Source: Fonsecaea monophora (lineage: Eukaryota > Ascomycota > Eurotiomycetes > Chaetothyriales > Herpotrichiellaceae). Taken from it: a stretch of DNA of 64,000 nucleotides. How positions within the stretch are numbered: position 1 is the stretch's first letter; the number at the start of each line of letters is the position of its first letter. The stretch covers positions 1 through 64,000 of the forward strand of contig NW_019173992.1 in the NCBI RefSeq assembly GCF_001642475.1, written 5' to 3'. The translations under genes and the position numbers were made by a program. This document shows, in pieces, positions 12,138 to 23,183 of this stretch. The notes beneath the pieces are model-generated. The model saw only the letters and a program-made list of their open reading frames with translations, did no database searches and was not told where the DNA came from.

Positions 12138-12753
12138 CGTTGGGGCGATACTTTGGGAAGATATGAAGTCCTGTGTCGAGCCAACAGAGACACGAGGTAT
12201 TTAGGGACACAAGCTTAGCACTACTGGCAAATTGGTGTGCCTCGTGATCATGCTTGATTGGCACAGGCCTTTTGAGAGCATTTGACAAGCTTGTTCATGG
12301 GAGCATGTTGTGTAACACAAAGGATGGAGGGGGGAACTCAGGTGGGTGACTAACCAGCAACTATTTGGACCTGCCCAGCGCCGCATGTGATGATTAGGGA
12401 AGGCTTCCTTTAAATATCCTTCGTTCCTGGCGATCACTGCCAGCCATGTTAGAACATAATATGGCTTACCGTACCACCTTCTCACAGTAGGACGAACTTT
12501 CTTGTATCCAGTTCAATCACTTCAAGCAAGGGGCTAGCAGGAGCTCAATGGCCAAGGCCACCAGGGCATGCAGGGTTAGTGGGAGTGAGCTGGTGGGATA
12601 CGGGCTTCCCCGCAGCTATCGTAACTAATCCACCCATAATTTGTCCATGTCATTGGGAGGGCGCCGATTTTGAAGATTCATTTTCACTGAACACTGTTAT
12701 TTGAAAGATCCCCCTAGAGTCAGGTCATAACATCTCATACGCATCCCCTAGAC
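12138..12753. other. Divergent intergenic region, RdRP and PLP enzyme
   Basis: 616 bp between divergent start codons; it must hold both promoters. I see no convincing ORF or TATA box. Confidence 0.5.
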
Positions 12754-14079
12754 ATGGTCACAACCAACGGGACCTTGCCTCTTGATGGGGACACTTCTTC
12801 CGAAAACCCTCAACCCGCGCGCCCCGCCGAGTCACCAGCAGTTGAAGATCTATGTGAACATTTTGACTTGACGTCGCTCTCTCCTTCCACCCTTGCCATC
12901 CATGCCGACGACCCTCTCAACGTGGTCCACGATGTCGCCCCTCCTATTCACGTCTCCACGACCTTTCGTTATGACAACGACCCTGCGCAACTGCGCCCAT
13001 ATCATGAAAGATCGGAACCTATCTTTGAGCCCACGGAACATAACTACTCCCGCCATACGACACCCAGTACATCACGCTTGGAGACGATCCTAGGTGTGCT
13101 GCTGAAGAACCCTTGCTTGACATATTCTTCTGGGCTCGCTGCATTCAATGCACTGATCACGTTTCTGAACCCAAAGAGAGTGGCTATTGGTGCAGGATAC
13201 CATGGATGCCATGGGGTGTTGAGACTCCACCAAAGGCTTTCTGGACTGCAGCTCCTGCCGCTGGACTGCAAACCGGAAGATTTGCAAGAGGGGGACCTTT
13301 TGCATCTGGAAACACCGGTCAATCCGACAGGGTTGGCCTTTGATATACAACATTACGCGGACATTGCGCATTCACGAGGTGCATACCTCAGCGTAGACTC
13401 CACGTTTGCGCCGCCGCCCCTACAGGATCCCTTCAAGCACGGTGCGGATATCGTCATGCATTCAGGTACAAAGTACTTTGGTGGCCACTCCGATTTACTG
13501 TGTGGCGTCTTGGCTGTGAAACAGAAGGAGTGGATACCCAAGATGTTGCAGGATCGGGTGTATCTGGGCTCCGTGATGGGCGGTTTGGAAGGTTGGCTTG
13601 GTGTGAGGAGTATTCGAACCCTGGAACTCCGAGTCATGAAGCAGAGTGAATCGGCGAGAAGGATAGTTGATGCCCTTGACGGCGCGCTGACGGGTCACAC
13701 TGTCGGCACAGGCCTGTCTCTCTCTGACGCGGAGATCATCAAGTCCGTCGTTAAAAAGGTGGATCATGCGAGTCTGCAAACCAAGGATTACAAGACTTGG
13801 CTGAAGAAACAAATGCCCAACGGCTATGGCCCGGTATTTTCTATCGTTTTGAAATCGCAGGAGTTCGCGAGGGCATTGCCTAGCAAGCTCCATCTCTTCC
13901 ATCACGCGACCAGTTTAGGTGGGATCGAGAGCTTGATTGAATGGAGGACAATGACCGATTCAACAGTGGAAAAGGATCTCCTGAGGGTCAGCATTGGCAT
14001 TGAAGACGAAAAGGACCTGCTCGATGACCTGATCCAGGGTTTCAAGGCGCTGACCGCAGTCAACGGGACATCTAGCTAG
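12754..14079 (+). CDS. Cys/Met metabolism PLP-dependent enzyme, 441 aa, single exon
   Basis: Fold type I pyridoxal-phosphate enzyme of the trans-sulfuration family (cystathionine gamma-synthase/gamma-lyase/beta-lyase group). The Schiff-base lysine is in HSGTKYFGGHSD near residue 240, preceded by VDSTFAPPP and GADIV. YSSGLAAFNAL and LETPVNPTG match the usual SGMAA and ESPxNP blocks. About 50 disordered residues precede the domain. GAGYHGCHGV replaces the common YGGT-type segment, so it is probably one of the fungal paralogues of unassigned reaction rather than the main cystathionine enzyme. No targeting signal is obvious. Its stop is only 50 bp from the end of the convergent gene downstream, so the transcripts probably overlap. 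Confidence 0.88.
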   Translation: MVTTNGTLPLDGDTSSENPQPARPAESPAVEDLCEHFDLTSLSPSTLAIHADDPLNVVHDVAPPIHVSTTFRYDNDPAQLRPYHERSEPIFEPTEHNYSRHTTPSTSRLETILGVLLKNPCLTYSSGLAAFNALITFLNPKRVAIGAGYHGCHGVLRLHQRLSGLQLLPLDCKPEDLQEGDLLHLETPVNPTGLAFDIQHYADIAHSRGAYLSVDSTFAPPPLQDPFKHGADIVMHSGTKYFGGHSDLLCGVLAVKQKEWIPKMLQDRVYLGSVMGGLEGWLGVRSIRTLELRVMKQSESARRIVDALDGALTGHTVGTGLSLSDAEIIKSVVKKVDHASLQTKDYKTWLKKQMPNGYGPVFSIVLKSQEFARALPSKLHLFHHATSLGGIESLIEWRTMTDSTVEKDLLRVSIGIEDEKDLLDDLIQGFKALTAVNGTSS

Positions 14080-14129
14080 ATCTTCATTTCATAGACGTAG
14101 AGCACTTTAGAAGCCAACAGAGATCGTTT

Positions 14130-15281
14130 TCAAATCCATTTGGAAGGCCTTTGCTCATCAGGCTGGATCCCACCCCTAACTGCCCCATCACCAGCGATGC
14201 TGTCGACGACATCTGGCGTTTCCGTATCGAGATGCATACGTAAGGCATCCCCTTCTCTGAACTGTTTGCGCAGATCTGTACTCTGAATCTCCTTCTTGAC
14301 GAGATGTGACTGTATGGGTTCTTCCAGCACTGGTGGTGGCGGGTGGATCACCCGTACTGGTTTCGGAGCATGGAGCTCCGGAGTATTAGGTGATTCTCCC
14401 GGGCTGACCGGAGAGTTGACTGCATTTGACCCCAGACGAAGTGTCATTTCAAACTCTTTATCCAACGCAGATGCCCCTCTGCTGCCCGAGAAGTTCCCTG
14501 TCTGTACTCTTTGTAGCATCCTAGGCCGCAAGATATCTGGGGGTTGACCACCCTGACGTGGTGGATGAGGGAGGGGTGCATTTCGTAGATCGTAGGCGCC
14601 GTTCATAGGACTTCCCGAGTGGTCACGCGACTGAGATTGCCCGCGGTTGGGCATCGGCGAGGCAGATCGGGCTCGTTGTCTGGCCTTTGAGATCTCAACT
14701 GGAGGTGTAGGCGCATCATCCCCGCCCTCGCCAATAATGACAGGGGGGGCTTCGATGAAGGAGACGCTGAGTCCTCTACCACGTCCCTTGCGCTTCGGTT
14801 TATTGGAGAAGGAGCTGACTGATTGACTGCGCCCTTGGTATTCAGGACGCAGGAAGTCGTTGATATCCTGTTCGGTAGTTCCAATGGGTTGAGCCCGAGG
14901 CCAGCGTTGAGAATTTGTGACGTCTATTCTTGGGACAGAGACCTTCTTCGGTGAGCGTTGGGGGGCGGAGGGATTCGCGAATGATTCAGACGTCGATGGT
15001 CTGGTAGAAACCGGCGAGCTCTGGTCAAGGTTCGAGGTGGCAGGGGTGCGTTGAGGATGCTGAAGACTATCTCCTGGCCGTGGTCCGCTCGAGAGAGATG
15101 TCCTGCCTGCAGCCAAAAACTCGTTCACGTCATCCGGAAGATCCCTCTCTTCATTTGTGTCACTTGTGTGCTTCTTGAACTTGCTCTTGGTGCGGGAGAG
15201 GGCTCCCTTTAGCCGCTCCCGTCTGGATTGTTTGTTGTTCTCGGCAGAGGTAGCGTTATCGACATTTTCGTCCTCGTCCAT
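14130..15281 (-). CDS. Disordered conserved-type protein, 383 aa
   Basis: One uninterrupted frame from MDEDENVDNATSAENNKQSR to a C-terminal RGGIQPDEQRPSKWI. It is rich in Ser, Pro, Arg and Gln, with a basic stretch RRERLKGALSRTKSKFKKH near residues 20-38, several RSxS/SPxK-like phosphorylation-prone segments and a Pro-rich piece IHPPPPVLEEP near 310. Two similar short motifs, DVNEFLAAGR near 51 and DINDFLRPEY near 140, may be a repeated docking peptide. I do not recognise a domain. The length of the clean frame and its protein-like composition support a real gene; function unknown. Confidence 0.7.
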   Translation of the reverse strand: MDEDENVDNATSAENNKQSRRERLKGALSRTKSKFKKHTSDTNEERDLPDDVNEFLAAGRTSLSSGPRPGDSLQHPQRTPATSNLDQSSPVSTRPSTSESFANPSAPQRSPKKVSVPRIDVTNSQRWPRAQPIGTTEQDINDFLRPEYQGRSQSVSSFSNKPKRKGRGRGLSVSFIEAPPVIIGEGGDDAPTPPVEISKARQRARSASPMPNRGQSQSRDHSGSPMNGAYDLRNAPLPHPPRQGGQPPDILRPRMLQRVQTGNFSGSRGASALDKEFEMTLRLGSNAVNSPVSPGESPNTPELHAPKPVRVIHPPPPVLEEPIQSHLVKKEIQSTDLRKQFREGDALRMHLDTETPDVVDSIAGDGAVRGGIQPDEQRPSKWI

Positions 15282-16045
15282 CGTCTTGACAATGGTACCA
15301 CCATTCCAATAACACCATATTCAAGACGAGGGGTCTACAGAAGCGTCAATGATCGGCTGAGAAGCTGAAACGAGATGGATCCCACCGAGTGGAGATGAAG
15401 GACAGGCAACGTTGGCTTTAATACTCGTGTTGTCCGTGATGGGGACTGGAATGCGCATCAGGCTCACTATCCTTAGGTTGCATACGTCCGGGGTCCAAAG
15501 CGCGCGTCTAACATCTTCACACATTGCCGTGATAGTCAGTCGGTTGGCGATCAAACGTTTTGGGGATGGACCAGTTAGCACTGTAATCATGCATCCCCTT
15601 AGGCCAATGGCTGTTTAACTCGTTAATTAGAGCGGGGGGAACAGAAGGGAGGCTGACTGCGATGGCGATGCTCGAATTGGCGGCTTACCTCCCTTTATCG
15701 TTATCACCACGTGCTGAAGCTAAAAGGAGTGAACCTCGCGTGCCTCGGCAACTGAGGACGATCTCATCAAATTCCCATTTTCTACACCCAACCGTGACCA
15801 ACATCCTCGCTGACGTCCATTTCTTTTGCGGCTGACTGCCTCATAGAAGCCTTATAGATAGTCTCCAAGGACTATCTCTTTCAGCTTTGAACACTCTGAT
15901 TTGAATTCCACCTCCAAGTCCGAGAAATACAGAACCGAAATTGATATACAATTACTTTGTCCGAAAATTTGAGCAGCCAACCAACGACAATTGGAATAAA
16001 CAGCATCATCCAATTTTTCAGTAATTTTGTTTTCCACTTGCCATC
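15282..16045. other. Divergent intergenic region
   Basis: 764 bp between the divergent starts of the disordered protein and the thioesterase. It should hold both promoters; CACGTG occurs at about 15709. Nothing else is recognised. Confidence 0.45.
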
Positions 16046-16573
16046 ATGTCAGAAGCCAGCAAAGTAAGCCACCACATCAAAGTCTTCCAGGTCGAGGACT
16101 TCCTCGCTCTACCGCTCCGCGACCGGGTCCTTCGTCTTGAAAAAGAAGTCCTTGACGACCCAGAATACTTCGGTTTTGACACGCACTCACTTCGAAACGC
16201 CAACCTGGAACTTCTCGATGCGCAACCCAACTTTGTGAAATGGAGCCTGGATGTCGGGTCGGAGTTGTGCAACAAATCTGGCAACTTGCACGGTGGCGCC
16301 TCGGCGACGCTGCTGGATAATCTGACGAGTACGGCGCTCCTGACGATCGCGCGCCCGGGGTTCCTGGATGGTGGACATGTCAGCAGGACGATCACCATGA
16401 GCTATTTGCGGCCAGTCCCGATGGGCAGCAAGGCGATTGTGGACTGTGAGGTTCAAGCTGCTGGGAGGAACACGGCAAACATTGTGGGCAAGATCTACGT
16501 GAATAACAAGCTCTGTGTTACGTGTGTGCACGATAAAGCAGTCTTCCCGAGCCCGAAGCAGGCCAAGTTATAG
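16046..16573 (+). CDS. Hotdog-fold acyl-CoA thioesterase (PaaI/4HBT type), 175 aa
   Basis: Single-exon protein of the 4HBT/PaaI thioesterase group, similar in layout to acyl-CoA thioesterase 13-like proteins. The core motif is NLHGGASATLLDNLTS (residues ~92-107), where HGG begins the central hotdog helix, followed by VSRTITMSYLRPVPMGSKA and VGKIYVNNKLC strands. The likely reaction is hydrolysis of an acyl- or aroyl-CoA; substrate unknown. The ATG at 16046 follows a clean leader (TTGCCATCATG). No targeting peptide is evident. It lies about 2.4 kb before the MFS pump gene. Confidence 0.85.
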   Translation: MSEASKVSHHIKVFQVEDFLALPLRDRVLRLEKEVLDDPEYFGFDTHSLRNANLELLDAQPNFVKWSLDVGSELCNKSGNLHGGASATLLDNLTSTALLTIARPGFLDGGHVSRTITMSYLRPVPMGSKAIVDCEVQAAGRNTANIVGKIYVNNKLCVTCVHDKAVFPSPKQAKL

Positions 16574-16879
16574 AGGCGCCGAGGGCTAGAATCACAGTGG
16601 TCGGGGTAACGCGGTTGTACTTTTTGAGACATAGACTCTATACCTGGATGGGAGGATAGAATAGCGCATTTCAGTATCTTGCTACCTCATGTCCTTACTA
16701 CCTAATGTTCTGGAGCTTGTGGATCACCATGTTCAACAGCTTAAACCTCGATCACAGGGTGTGAGGCGTGAGGCCCGAATGCGCAGTCTCGCTGCGCTGG
16801 CACAGTCTCTTTCCGTAACAAAGCCGGTCCAGCACAGAGTCAACCACAAGATCTTTCGCGACATATCAGAATCCTTGGC
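16574..16879. other. Convergent intergenic region
   Basis: 306 bp between the thioesterase stop and the end of the minus-strand unknown gene. Nothing recognised. Confidence 0.4.
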
Positions 16880-17631
16880 TCATGCGGACTCCAGCAGTTG
16901 CATGGCTCTATCGATCGCCTTCCTCATTGCCTCATTTTCAGCCCTCAAGGTTGTGATGTCCTCTTGACCTGCCTCGTTGGTAACATGTGCATTGTCACCA
17001 TTTTGTCGCTCCAGCATCCAGCAGACAGCCTTGTACATTCTTCCGATCGGGGTGATGCCTCCTTCTGCGTTGACTTGGTCCAGGATGTCATCGTCAATCA
17101 TTGCGCAGACTTTCTTTCTGTAAGCTTCTTCGACTTCTTTGCGGTTTCGCCAATCTACGGCGCTTCCTTGAATAGGTTTGTGTCAGTAGCAGTCGGTAGG
17201 GAACAATATCAAACCCAAGGAGGGCGTTGGCGGATATGGATCAAAGACATACTTGACTGAGACAGCTCTTTGATTTCTTCACCCGTTGGTTTGGAGATTT
17301 TGTTGAATCGAGGTGTTTTGTTGATGACCCTCCCTTTGTTCGGGGGCTTGTTAGAAATTCCAAATTGATGCTTGTCTCCTTCCGCGCCACTGCCGTCTTC
17401 CCATTCGTCCTTTCCAGCTGAAGCGTTTGGTCTCTTTCGCACATTCACAGGATTGAGCACAGGGTGGTTTGTATCATTGTTTCCATGTTCAACGTCCCGC
17501 ATCTCCAGAGGACTCCCTGTGGACGCGACTGTTGACGCGACTGTGGCGCGAAAAACTCCCATCTGGGGGAAGCCTGGTTTGGATCTTGGTGCCTGTGGTT
17601 TGACCTTCTGTATGAGGTCTGGTGCATCCAT
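16880..17631 (-). CDS. Unknown protein with C-terminal helix, 2 exons, 221 aa
   Basis: Exons are 17253-17631 and 16880-17166, joined over an 86-nt intron (gtatgt ... ttcaag) so that SQS-R-SAVDWRNRKEVEEAY reads through in frame. The N-terminal half is disordered and basic, with KPGFPQMGVFRATVAST and NKGRVINKTPRFNKISKP. The C-terminal part has helical, coiled-coil-like character (TLRAENEAMRKAIDRAMQLL). I do not recognise the family. The exact phase match and typical splice sites support a real gene. It is transcribed towards the thioesterase. Confidence 0.65.
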
Positions 17632-17677
17632 GATGGTGTGAATTGTCTAACCAGGCCACGAAGAAGTTGTCAAGCGA

Positions 17678-17706
17678 GAAAGAAAGAAAGAAAGACAGAA
17701 AGAAAA
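17678..17706. repeat. AAAG purine microsatellite
   Basis: Imperfect (GAAA)n tract on the plus strand (pyrimidine-rich on the minus strand), about 50 bp upstream of the minus-strand ATG at 17631. It could act as a 5' leader or promoter pyrimidine tract. Confidence 0.7.
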
Positions 17707-17911
17707 TATTGAAGAGGAATTTATAACACAGTAGTAGTGACAGACTCGCGGATGTAACAATCAACGAGTGAATGTTGTGAGTCCATTAGATATTGTTGGG
17801 TCTTCAGAGTGAATTGAGGACAATTACCATGAGAAGATGCGTCACTTGCCTCTGACTGTGTCGAGCAAGAAAATCACCATGAGTGCATAAGGATCCATGA
17901 CAGTGAAGTCA

Positions 17912-17963
17912 ATAGCGAAGACATGCAAGTCAAGCGAATAGTGAAGACACGTAAGTGAAGCAT
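17912..17963. repeat. Two tandem 26-bp units
   Basis: Unit 1 at 17912-17937 and unit 2 at 17938-17963 share the pattern ATAGyGAAGACAyG.AAGT.AAGC and differ at about five positions. This looks like an old local duplication in the intergenic DNA. Confidence 0.6.
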
Positions 17964-18968
17964 TCAGTTGTGCTGTCTTTCTCACCGTCGCTGTTGCGAT
18001 CGTTCTAGACCTTCATTAGACAGTGTAGAGAAATTAATGCAAGCGTAGATTTCATTCATTGAAGGTGTTGATGGTGACTGTAGTGTCTGGAGTTGTCGCG
18101 CAGCTTTGTAGCGTTGGAGAGAGAGAGCTGGCTTACGACCACACTCTCGTCGCATATACTGTCCGCTATCTCGAAGCTCTACCCATCCACCATTTCACGA
18201 GCAACAGCAAGACAGGTGTGTTGTCAGACATATTGACTTAGTCATGCATACCGCCTGAAGAATGCCCTGATAAGGGATCCCTTCCGACCACTGAAGTGTG
18301 CTTCAATCATAGCACGGAGAACCAGCGCAGCTCCGAACGCCTCAGAGCTGTGGCCAAATCCTTCGGGTATCAAAAAAGCCGGCGAGCTGTGCGCAGGCGA
18401 CTGACACTTGTCAAAACAGGACATCGTCGACATATCGGACCCCACAAGCAGCTCCAGCTTCTCCGCAAGATGCCACAATTCCACCATCCACCTCCATTAC
18501 GATCCTGGCTTTTACCCACTGCTTGCACCGCGTGCCGCCAAACACCTCCTCGTACAAGTACGCTCAAAGTACGCCGAATCATCGCCACGTGCGGGTCAGA
18601 TGCAGTCCCGGAAAATACCCCCCAAAGTATGCATAATCACAACTTAGACGGACGATTGACAGTTAGCTTGTACCCCAAGATTGACTATCCTGCCCCATCC
18701 TCAGCCACCGCATGCCTGAAATTTGCTGCTTTTTGTGGAGGAGGTCAACGGAGTGTGCCCGGTGAACGCCCCCAGACCAACTGCCGGGGCAAAAATGGTG
18801 GCCAGAACGTGGACAAAAGAAGTCGAACATGATACGTACCGGTCCGTGGACAGCCTATAACTCCCTAGAGAAGGCTTCCAGACAAAAGTTCCCCTGACCA
18901 ACATCGCTCCCTACCTCCCTTTCTGTCGTTCTTCACCTTTAGTTCCGAGGATACTCAAACTCAACAAG

Positions 18969-21004
18969 ATGGTGGCTGAGAAGGACGTCTCACAGACGAC
19001 CGAAAACATCGAAAATGCCACGCAAATTCAAGAGATTGAGAGACAGCGGGCCGCAGAGTTCGAGGCTCCCATGCAACATATCCAAGAGCTCAACGAGGCT
19101 GAGCACGTCAACCTGAGTTGGCGATCATGGCTCGTCGTTTTTGTCACCTGTTTTGCCATTATGGCTCAAGTTTTCGTCGTCGTGGCTGCTGGGTCTGTGA
19201 TTGCCTTCATCATTCGAGATTTGGGCGATGCACCAATTGCAGGCTGGATCATTCGTGAGTGACGGAGGATAGCTTTGACTACCGCTCCCGCTTGCTGACT
19301 TTGAGAATCAGAGGGGCCTTTGCTCATGCAGAGCGTGCTGTCTCCCATCGTCGGTCGTCTAAGTGATGTCCTGGATCGGAAATGGCTAGCATCAATCCCG
19401 CCACTCATTGCCTTTGCGGGTGCAGTCATATCAGCCAAGGCAACCTCAATGTCCATGCTCATTGGAGGGGGTATCCTCATTGGGGTGACTTTGAGCACGA
19501 TTGCCATTGTCCAAGCCATTCCCAGCGAGGTCCTGCCTCTCAAATACAGAGCCCTCGCCAATGGTTTCGCCTTTCTCGGAGGTGCAGTGGGTGGACTGTA
19601 CGCTACACCCGACTCATTAAGATGTATCACCACTTGCTGACCGAACTTTTACAGGATCGGTGGTCTGGGATCAGGCGGTGTCACAAACCAAAGTCCATCA
19701 GGCTGGCGAGACATCTTCTGGATGCAAGCCGCCTTCCACGCCGCTACCTTTCTCGGGCTCGTCCTTTTCTACCATCCCACTCGACGCTCCGACTACCCTA
19801 AGATGTCACTGAAACAATACATCTGGGCTATCGACCCCATTGGATCATTCATGTTCATCGTGGCTTGTACACTGCTTTTACTAGCATTGGACTGGGCAGG
19901 AGGTGCCTACGCCTGGTCAGATGTCCATGTTGCTGCTCCTCTGGGCATTGGACTCGGATTCTTGGCTATTTTCTGTATTTATGGTTTGTACCACCGCAGA
20001 ACAGGCGTCTTCTTGCTATCACACTCGCTAACGTTAGAATACAGAATGGAAAGGCCGGACCGATGGAATTGTCGCCCACGTCTTCTTCAAGGGGTCACCA
20101 AATTTCGCCCTCTCAGTATTTGCTTTTGCAGTCGAGGGTTGGATTTTCTACAGCGCCGTCAACAGCGTGACACCTCAAATCGTGCTCAATCTCGGTTTCC
20201 AGACCAATGCATGGAAAATCTCCATCCGACAGCTATCTTACAATCTTGTGACTTTGTTCGCGTCCATCCCCCTAACGTGAGTGTGCGGCACTTCTCTAGT
20301 AGTTGCAGCTGCTAACGAGATACGCAGGCTGTACGCTACCAAGTATAAGGATTTGAAGTCTCCATTGATTGCGACTTTCATTATATTCCTCGCTGTGTAA
20401 GTGCTTGCAGGTCATTCGCCAAACACCACACTAATGGACTGTGACTACCAGCTGCATCTGCTATGCCGTTATCACACCTAGCATGAACAATGCTCAAATT
20501 GGGTTCAACGTTCTGTCCGGCCTTGGGCAATCCGGTCCTTTGACCCTCATTGTGGCATTGATTCAATTCACCGCTCCTCACGCCTTCCTCTCCACTGCAA
20601 CTGGTCTGGGTTTCTCTGCCCGCGCTATCGGAGGAGCATTCGGCTCGGCAGTTCTTGATGCCATCATCAACGGCAAGCTTAAATCCTATCCCACCAAGGT
20701 CGGGAATGCCGCAGTCGCAGCCGGGTTACCCGAGTCATCTGTGCCTGCCCTCATAACAGCCCTGACTGCCGGGACTGGCCTGTCCACAGTCCCAGGAATG
20801 AATGAGACCATCCAGGCTAAGACGCTCGATGCCAGCCACTGGGCGTATGCTCACGCGTACAGACTTGCCTGGGCCAGCATCATCCCCTTTGTTGTCCTTG
20901 CCCTGGTCGGCGTTTGGTTCCTCAAGGGCGTGAAAGAGTTGATGACCGAGAAGGTTGAAGCAACTGTCGAGCACACAAAACCAGAGGAGAACATCAAGAT
21001 ATGA
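18969..21004 (+). CDS. MFS transporter, TRI12/siderophore-transporter type, 6 exons, 584 aa
   Basis: Plasma-membrane drug/H+ antiporter-type MFS protein of the fungal TRI12 family (trichothecene efflux pumps and relatives). Exons: 18969-19254, 19312-19597, 19655-19983, 20045-20276, 20328-20396 and 20452-21004; all phases agree and the sum is 585 codons. A ~50-residue charged N-terminus precedes WLVVFVTCFAIMAQVFVVV, and many hydrophobic segments follow. The MFS signature after TM2 is GPLLMQSVLSPIVGRLSDVLDRK, cut here by intron 1. The C-terminus is short and acidic/Lys-rich. It probably exports a metabolite or toxic compound, or imports a siderophore. Its position before the aminotransferase, peroxygenase and alpha-dioxygenase suggests export of a product made there, but that is inference. 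Confidence 0.88.
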
Positions 21005-21564
21005 GCAGAGCGGGTGTATACAGGGCTCAGACCTCTGCTCCTGTGGAGAGGGTTGCTGTTAAGCTCCCTGGCTGTTAGAATGCTAGAGGACAGGCAGAGC
21101 TCGTGGCTTTTTTGAGCTGGGTACGACAACTAGACAGCTGAGGCCCGAGCTACTGAGATACTAGTGTCCCGTAGTAGTATGTTGTAGAGTATGGCGACTT
21201 GATTATTAGCTTTGACGACTTATCTCCCACAATTGCTTGTGCTACGGAACTCGAAGCTTGTTTGACATTTTGTATCCCGGAGCCGGAAAATCAAAGAGCC
21301 CGAACGTCACTTACCCGCTCTTGTCCGCTGCTGGCCAATGACGTAAAGGTTAAACGTAATCAATATCCAGGCCAAAATACTGCAACCACCAGCGGCTTCA
21401 TTTTTTCCCTGTCCGTTTCCAAGCCTCTAATACTCGAGATCTGGACAGCCGGGTTACCTAGAGATTATCCCTGTCTTCTTGGGTCACTGCGTTGGCTTCT
21501 TATTTGCTACTCGAGGAGCCAACACTGCATCCGGAGACCCCTCGACCCACAAGCATCGACCACT
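21005..21564. other. Intergenic, MFS to aminotransferase
   Basis: 560 bp between two plus-strand genes. The aminotransferase reading frame stays open upstream to 21199, but that part has no family character and an ATG in good context lies at 21565, so it is taken as leader. Confidence 0.5.
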
Positions 21565-22902
21565 ATGAGCGCTCCCAAGCTCGCCGAGTTTGGCATTCGC
21601 CATGTGGCCAAAGGAATTGGACGTCTCTCCACAGAAGTCATCGAAAGCGGGTCGGGGAGCTATGTGACCATGGCGTCGGGGAAGAGGATGCTCGACTTCA
21701 CTTGCGGGATTGGCGTGGCCAATCTGGGCCATTGCCATCCCGCCGTCACCCAGGCCGTTCAAGCTCAGGCCGCCAAAATCGTCCATGCTCAGGTCAATAT
21801 TGCGTTCCAAAAACCCTATCTCGAGCTCATTGAGTCGCTGTTGCCGCTAATGCCGCACAAATCCCTCGACACGTTCTTTTTCTGGAACTCGGGCTCGGAA
21901 GCCGTCGAGGCGGCCGTCAAGCTGGCTCGCCATGCCACCAAGAAGCAGAACATCATTGTCATGCAGGGCTCTTACCACGGCCGCACTTTCGGGACCATGG
22001 CAATGACGCGGTCAAAGACCATCTATTCCGAGAACTATGGGCCGCTTATGCCAGGAGTGTTCTCAGTGCCATTCCCTTACTGTGCGCAGTGTTCCATCGC
22101 TCAACATACCGGCAAACATGGCTTCGACAACTGCTGCATGGATCCTGTGAATCAGCTGGAGCTCCTTCTCAAGAGAGAATCTGCCCCATCAGATACTGCA
22201 GCCATCTTCATCGAGCCCGTTCTCGGAGAAGGCGGATACGTTCCCCCTCCGCCAGGATACCTCGCCCGGGTCCGGGAGATTTGTGACAAGAACAACATCC
22301 TCCTGGTGACAGATGAAGTGCAATCCGGGTTCGGTCGGACCGGCAAGATGTTCGCTATCGAGCACTGGGGCGTCCGGCCCGACATCTTGGTCATGGCCAA
22401 GGGCATCGCAAACGGCTTCCCGCTGTCCGGGATCGTGTCACGAAAGGAGCTGATGGACACGCAGAAGCCCGGCTCCATGGGCGGGACATATGCGGGCAAC
22501 GCGGTGTCGTGCGCGGCCGGGGTCGCCGTGGCCAAGGCGTTCCAGGAGGAGAAGATTTTGGAGAATGTCAACGTGCGCGGCAAGGAAATGGCCGACATGC
22601 TGCGCCAAGCCAAGGCCGACTTTGGCCACATGATCCACGACGTGCGCGGGCTCGGGCTGATGCAGGCGATCGAGTTCGTGTCCGGCAAGGGCTTCGCCTC
22701 CAAAGTCCAGGCCAGGTGCATGGACAAGGGCATGCTGATCCTCACCACCTCCATCTACGATACCCTGCGGTTCATCCCCCCGTTGAACATTTCCGAGCAA
22801 GACATGGCAAAGGGCCTGGGCATCCTCCGCGAAGCCATCGAGGAGGTTGCCGCCGGTGAACAGCCGAGGGAGACTGGGACAAAGGGTCAGGCTCCAGAAT
22901 AG
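21565..22902 (+). CDS. Class III (omega) aminotransferase, 445 aa, single exon
   Basis: PLP-dependent aminotransferase of class III (GABA / 4-aminobutyrate, ornithine and omega-amine type), moving an amino group between an amine and a carbonyl. Seen: LDFTCGIGVANLGHCHPAV near residue 50, FWNSGSEAVEAAVKLAR near 111, GSYHGRTFGTMAMT, the DEVQSGFGRTGKMFA cofactor segment near 250 and the Schiff-base Lys in VMAKGIANGFPLSG (K279). The start at 21565 gives a normal N-terminus (MSAPKLAEFGIRHV). No mitochondrial presequence is evident, unlike the main GABA transaminase, so a dedicated substrate is possible. Its 3' end converges on the heme-thiolate peroxygenase gene with 281 bp between. Confidence 0.9.
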   Translation: MSAPKLAEFGIRHVAKGIGRLSTEVIESGSGSYVTMASGKRMLDFTCGIGVANLGHCHPAVTQAVQAQAAKIVHAQVNIAFQKPYLELIESLLPLMPHKSLDTFFFWNSGSEAVEAAVKLARHATKKQNIIVMQGSYHGRTFGTMAMTRSKTIYSENYGPLMPGVFSVPFPYCAQCSIAQHTGKHGFDNCCMDPVNQLELLLKRESAPSDTAAIFIEPVLGEGGYVPPPPGYLARVREICDKNNILLVTDEVQSGFGRTGKMFAIEHWGVRPDILVMAKGIANGFPLSGIVSRKELMDTQKPGSMGGTYAGNAVSCAAGVAVAKAFQEEKILENVNVRGKEMADMLRQAKADFGHMIHDVRGLGLMQAIEFVSGKGFASKVQARCMDKGMLILTTSIYDTLRFIPPLNISEQDMAKGLGILREAIEEVAAGEQPRETGTKGQAPE

Positions 22903-23183
22903 TAAATTCTCCCGCCAGACTGAGAACTGAAGCAAATGTATTGGGTCTAAGGTAGCGTTGGGCTGAAAACAAACTCCTGTTACTCGAAGACAGGTGAAAG
23001 ACTGGATGATTGAACAGGCAAACAGGGCATGCAGGGTTATCGGCAATATATCGGACAATTGTACTGGGGAGCATTTGGGCAGATTAGAGCCTTGCAGAAT
23101 TCGAAAAAACCTATAATCGAGCTTCGCAACTTTGATGCGGCGGTAATAATACTCAAGAGGTGCTTCGACTGCTTCTAGTCGTC

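Larger units (their letters stand above)
17632..18968. other. Intergenic, 1.3 kb, promoter region of the MFS gene
   Basis: Contains simple repeats and the putative MFS promoter. Short frames on both strands at 18242-18832 overlap each other and show no family character, so none is accepted. Confidence 0.45.

Noticed and set aside
18242..18832. Overlapping frames on both strands before the MFS gene
   Set aside because: They contradict each other, show no family motif and lack convincing splice links to other exons.
21199..21564. 122-codon N-terminal extension of the aminotransferase frame
   Set aside because: No similarity to class III aminotransferases or to a clear targeting peptide; the family N-terminus begins at 21565.
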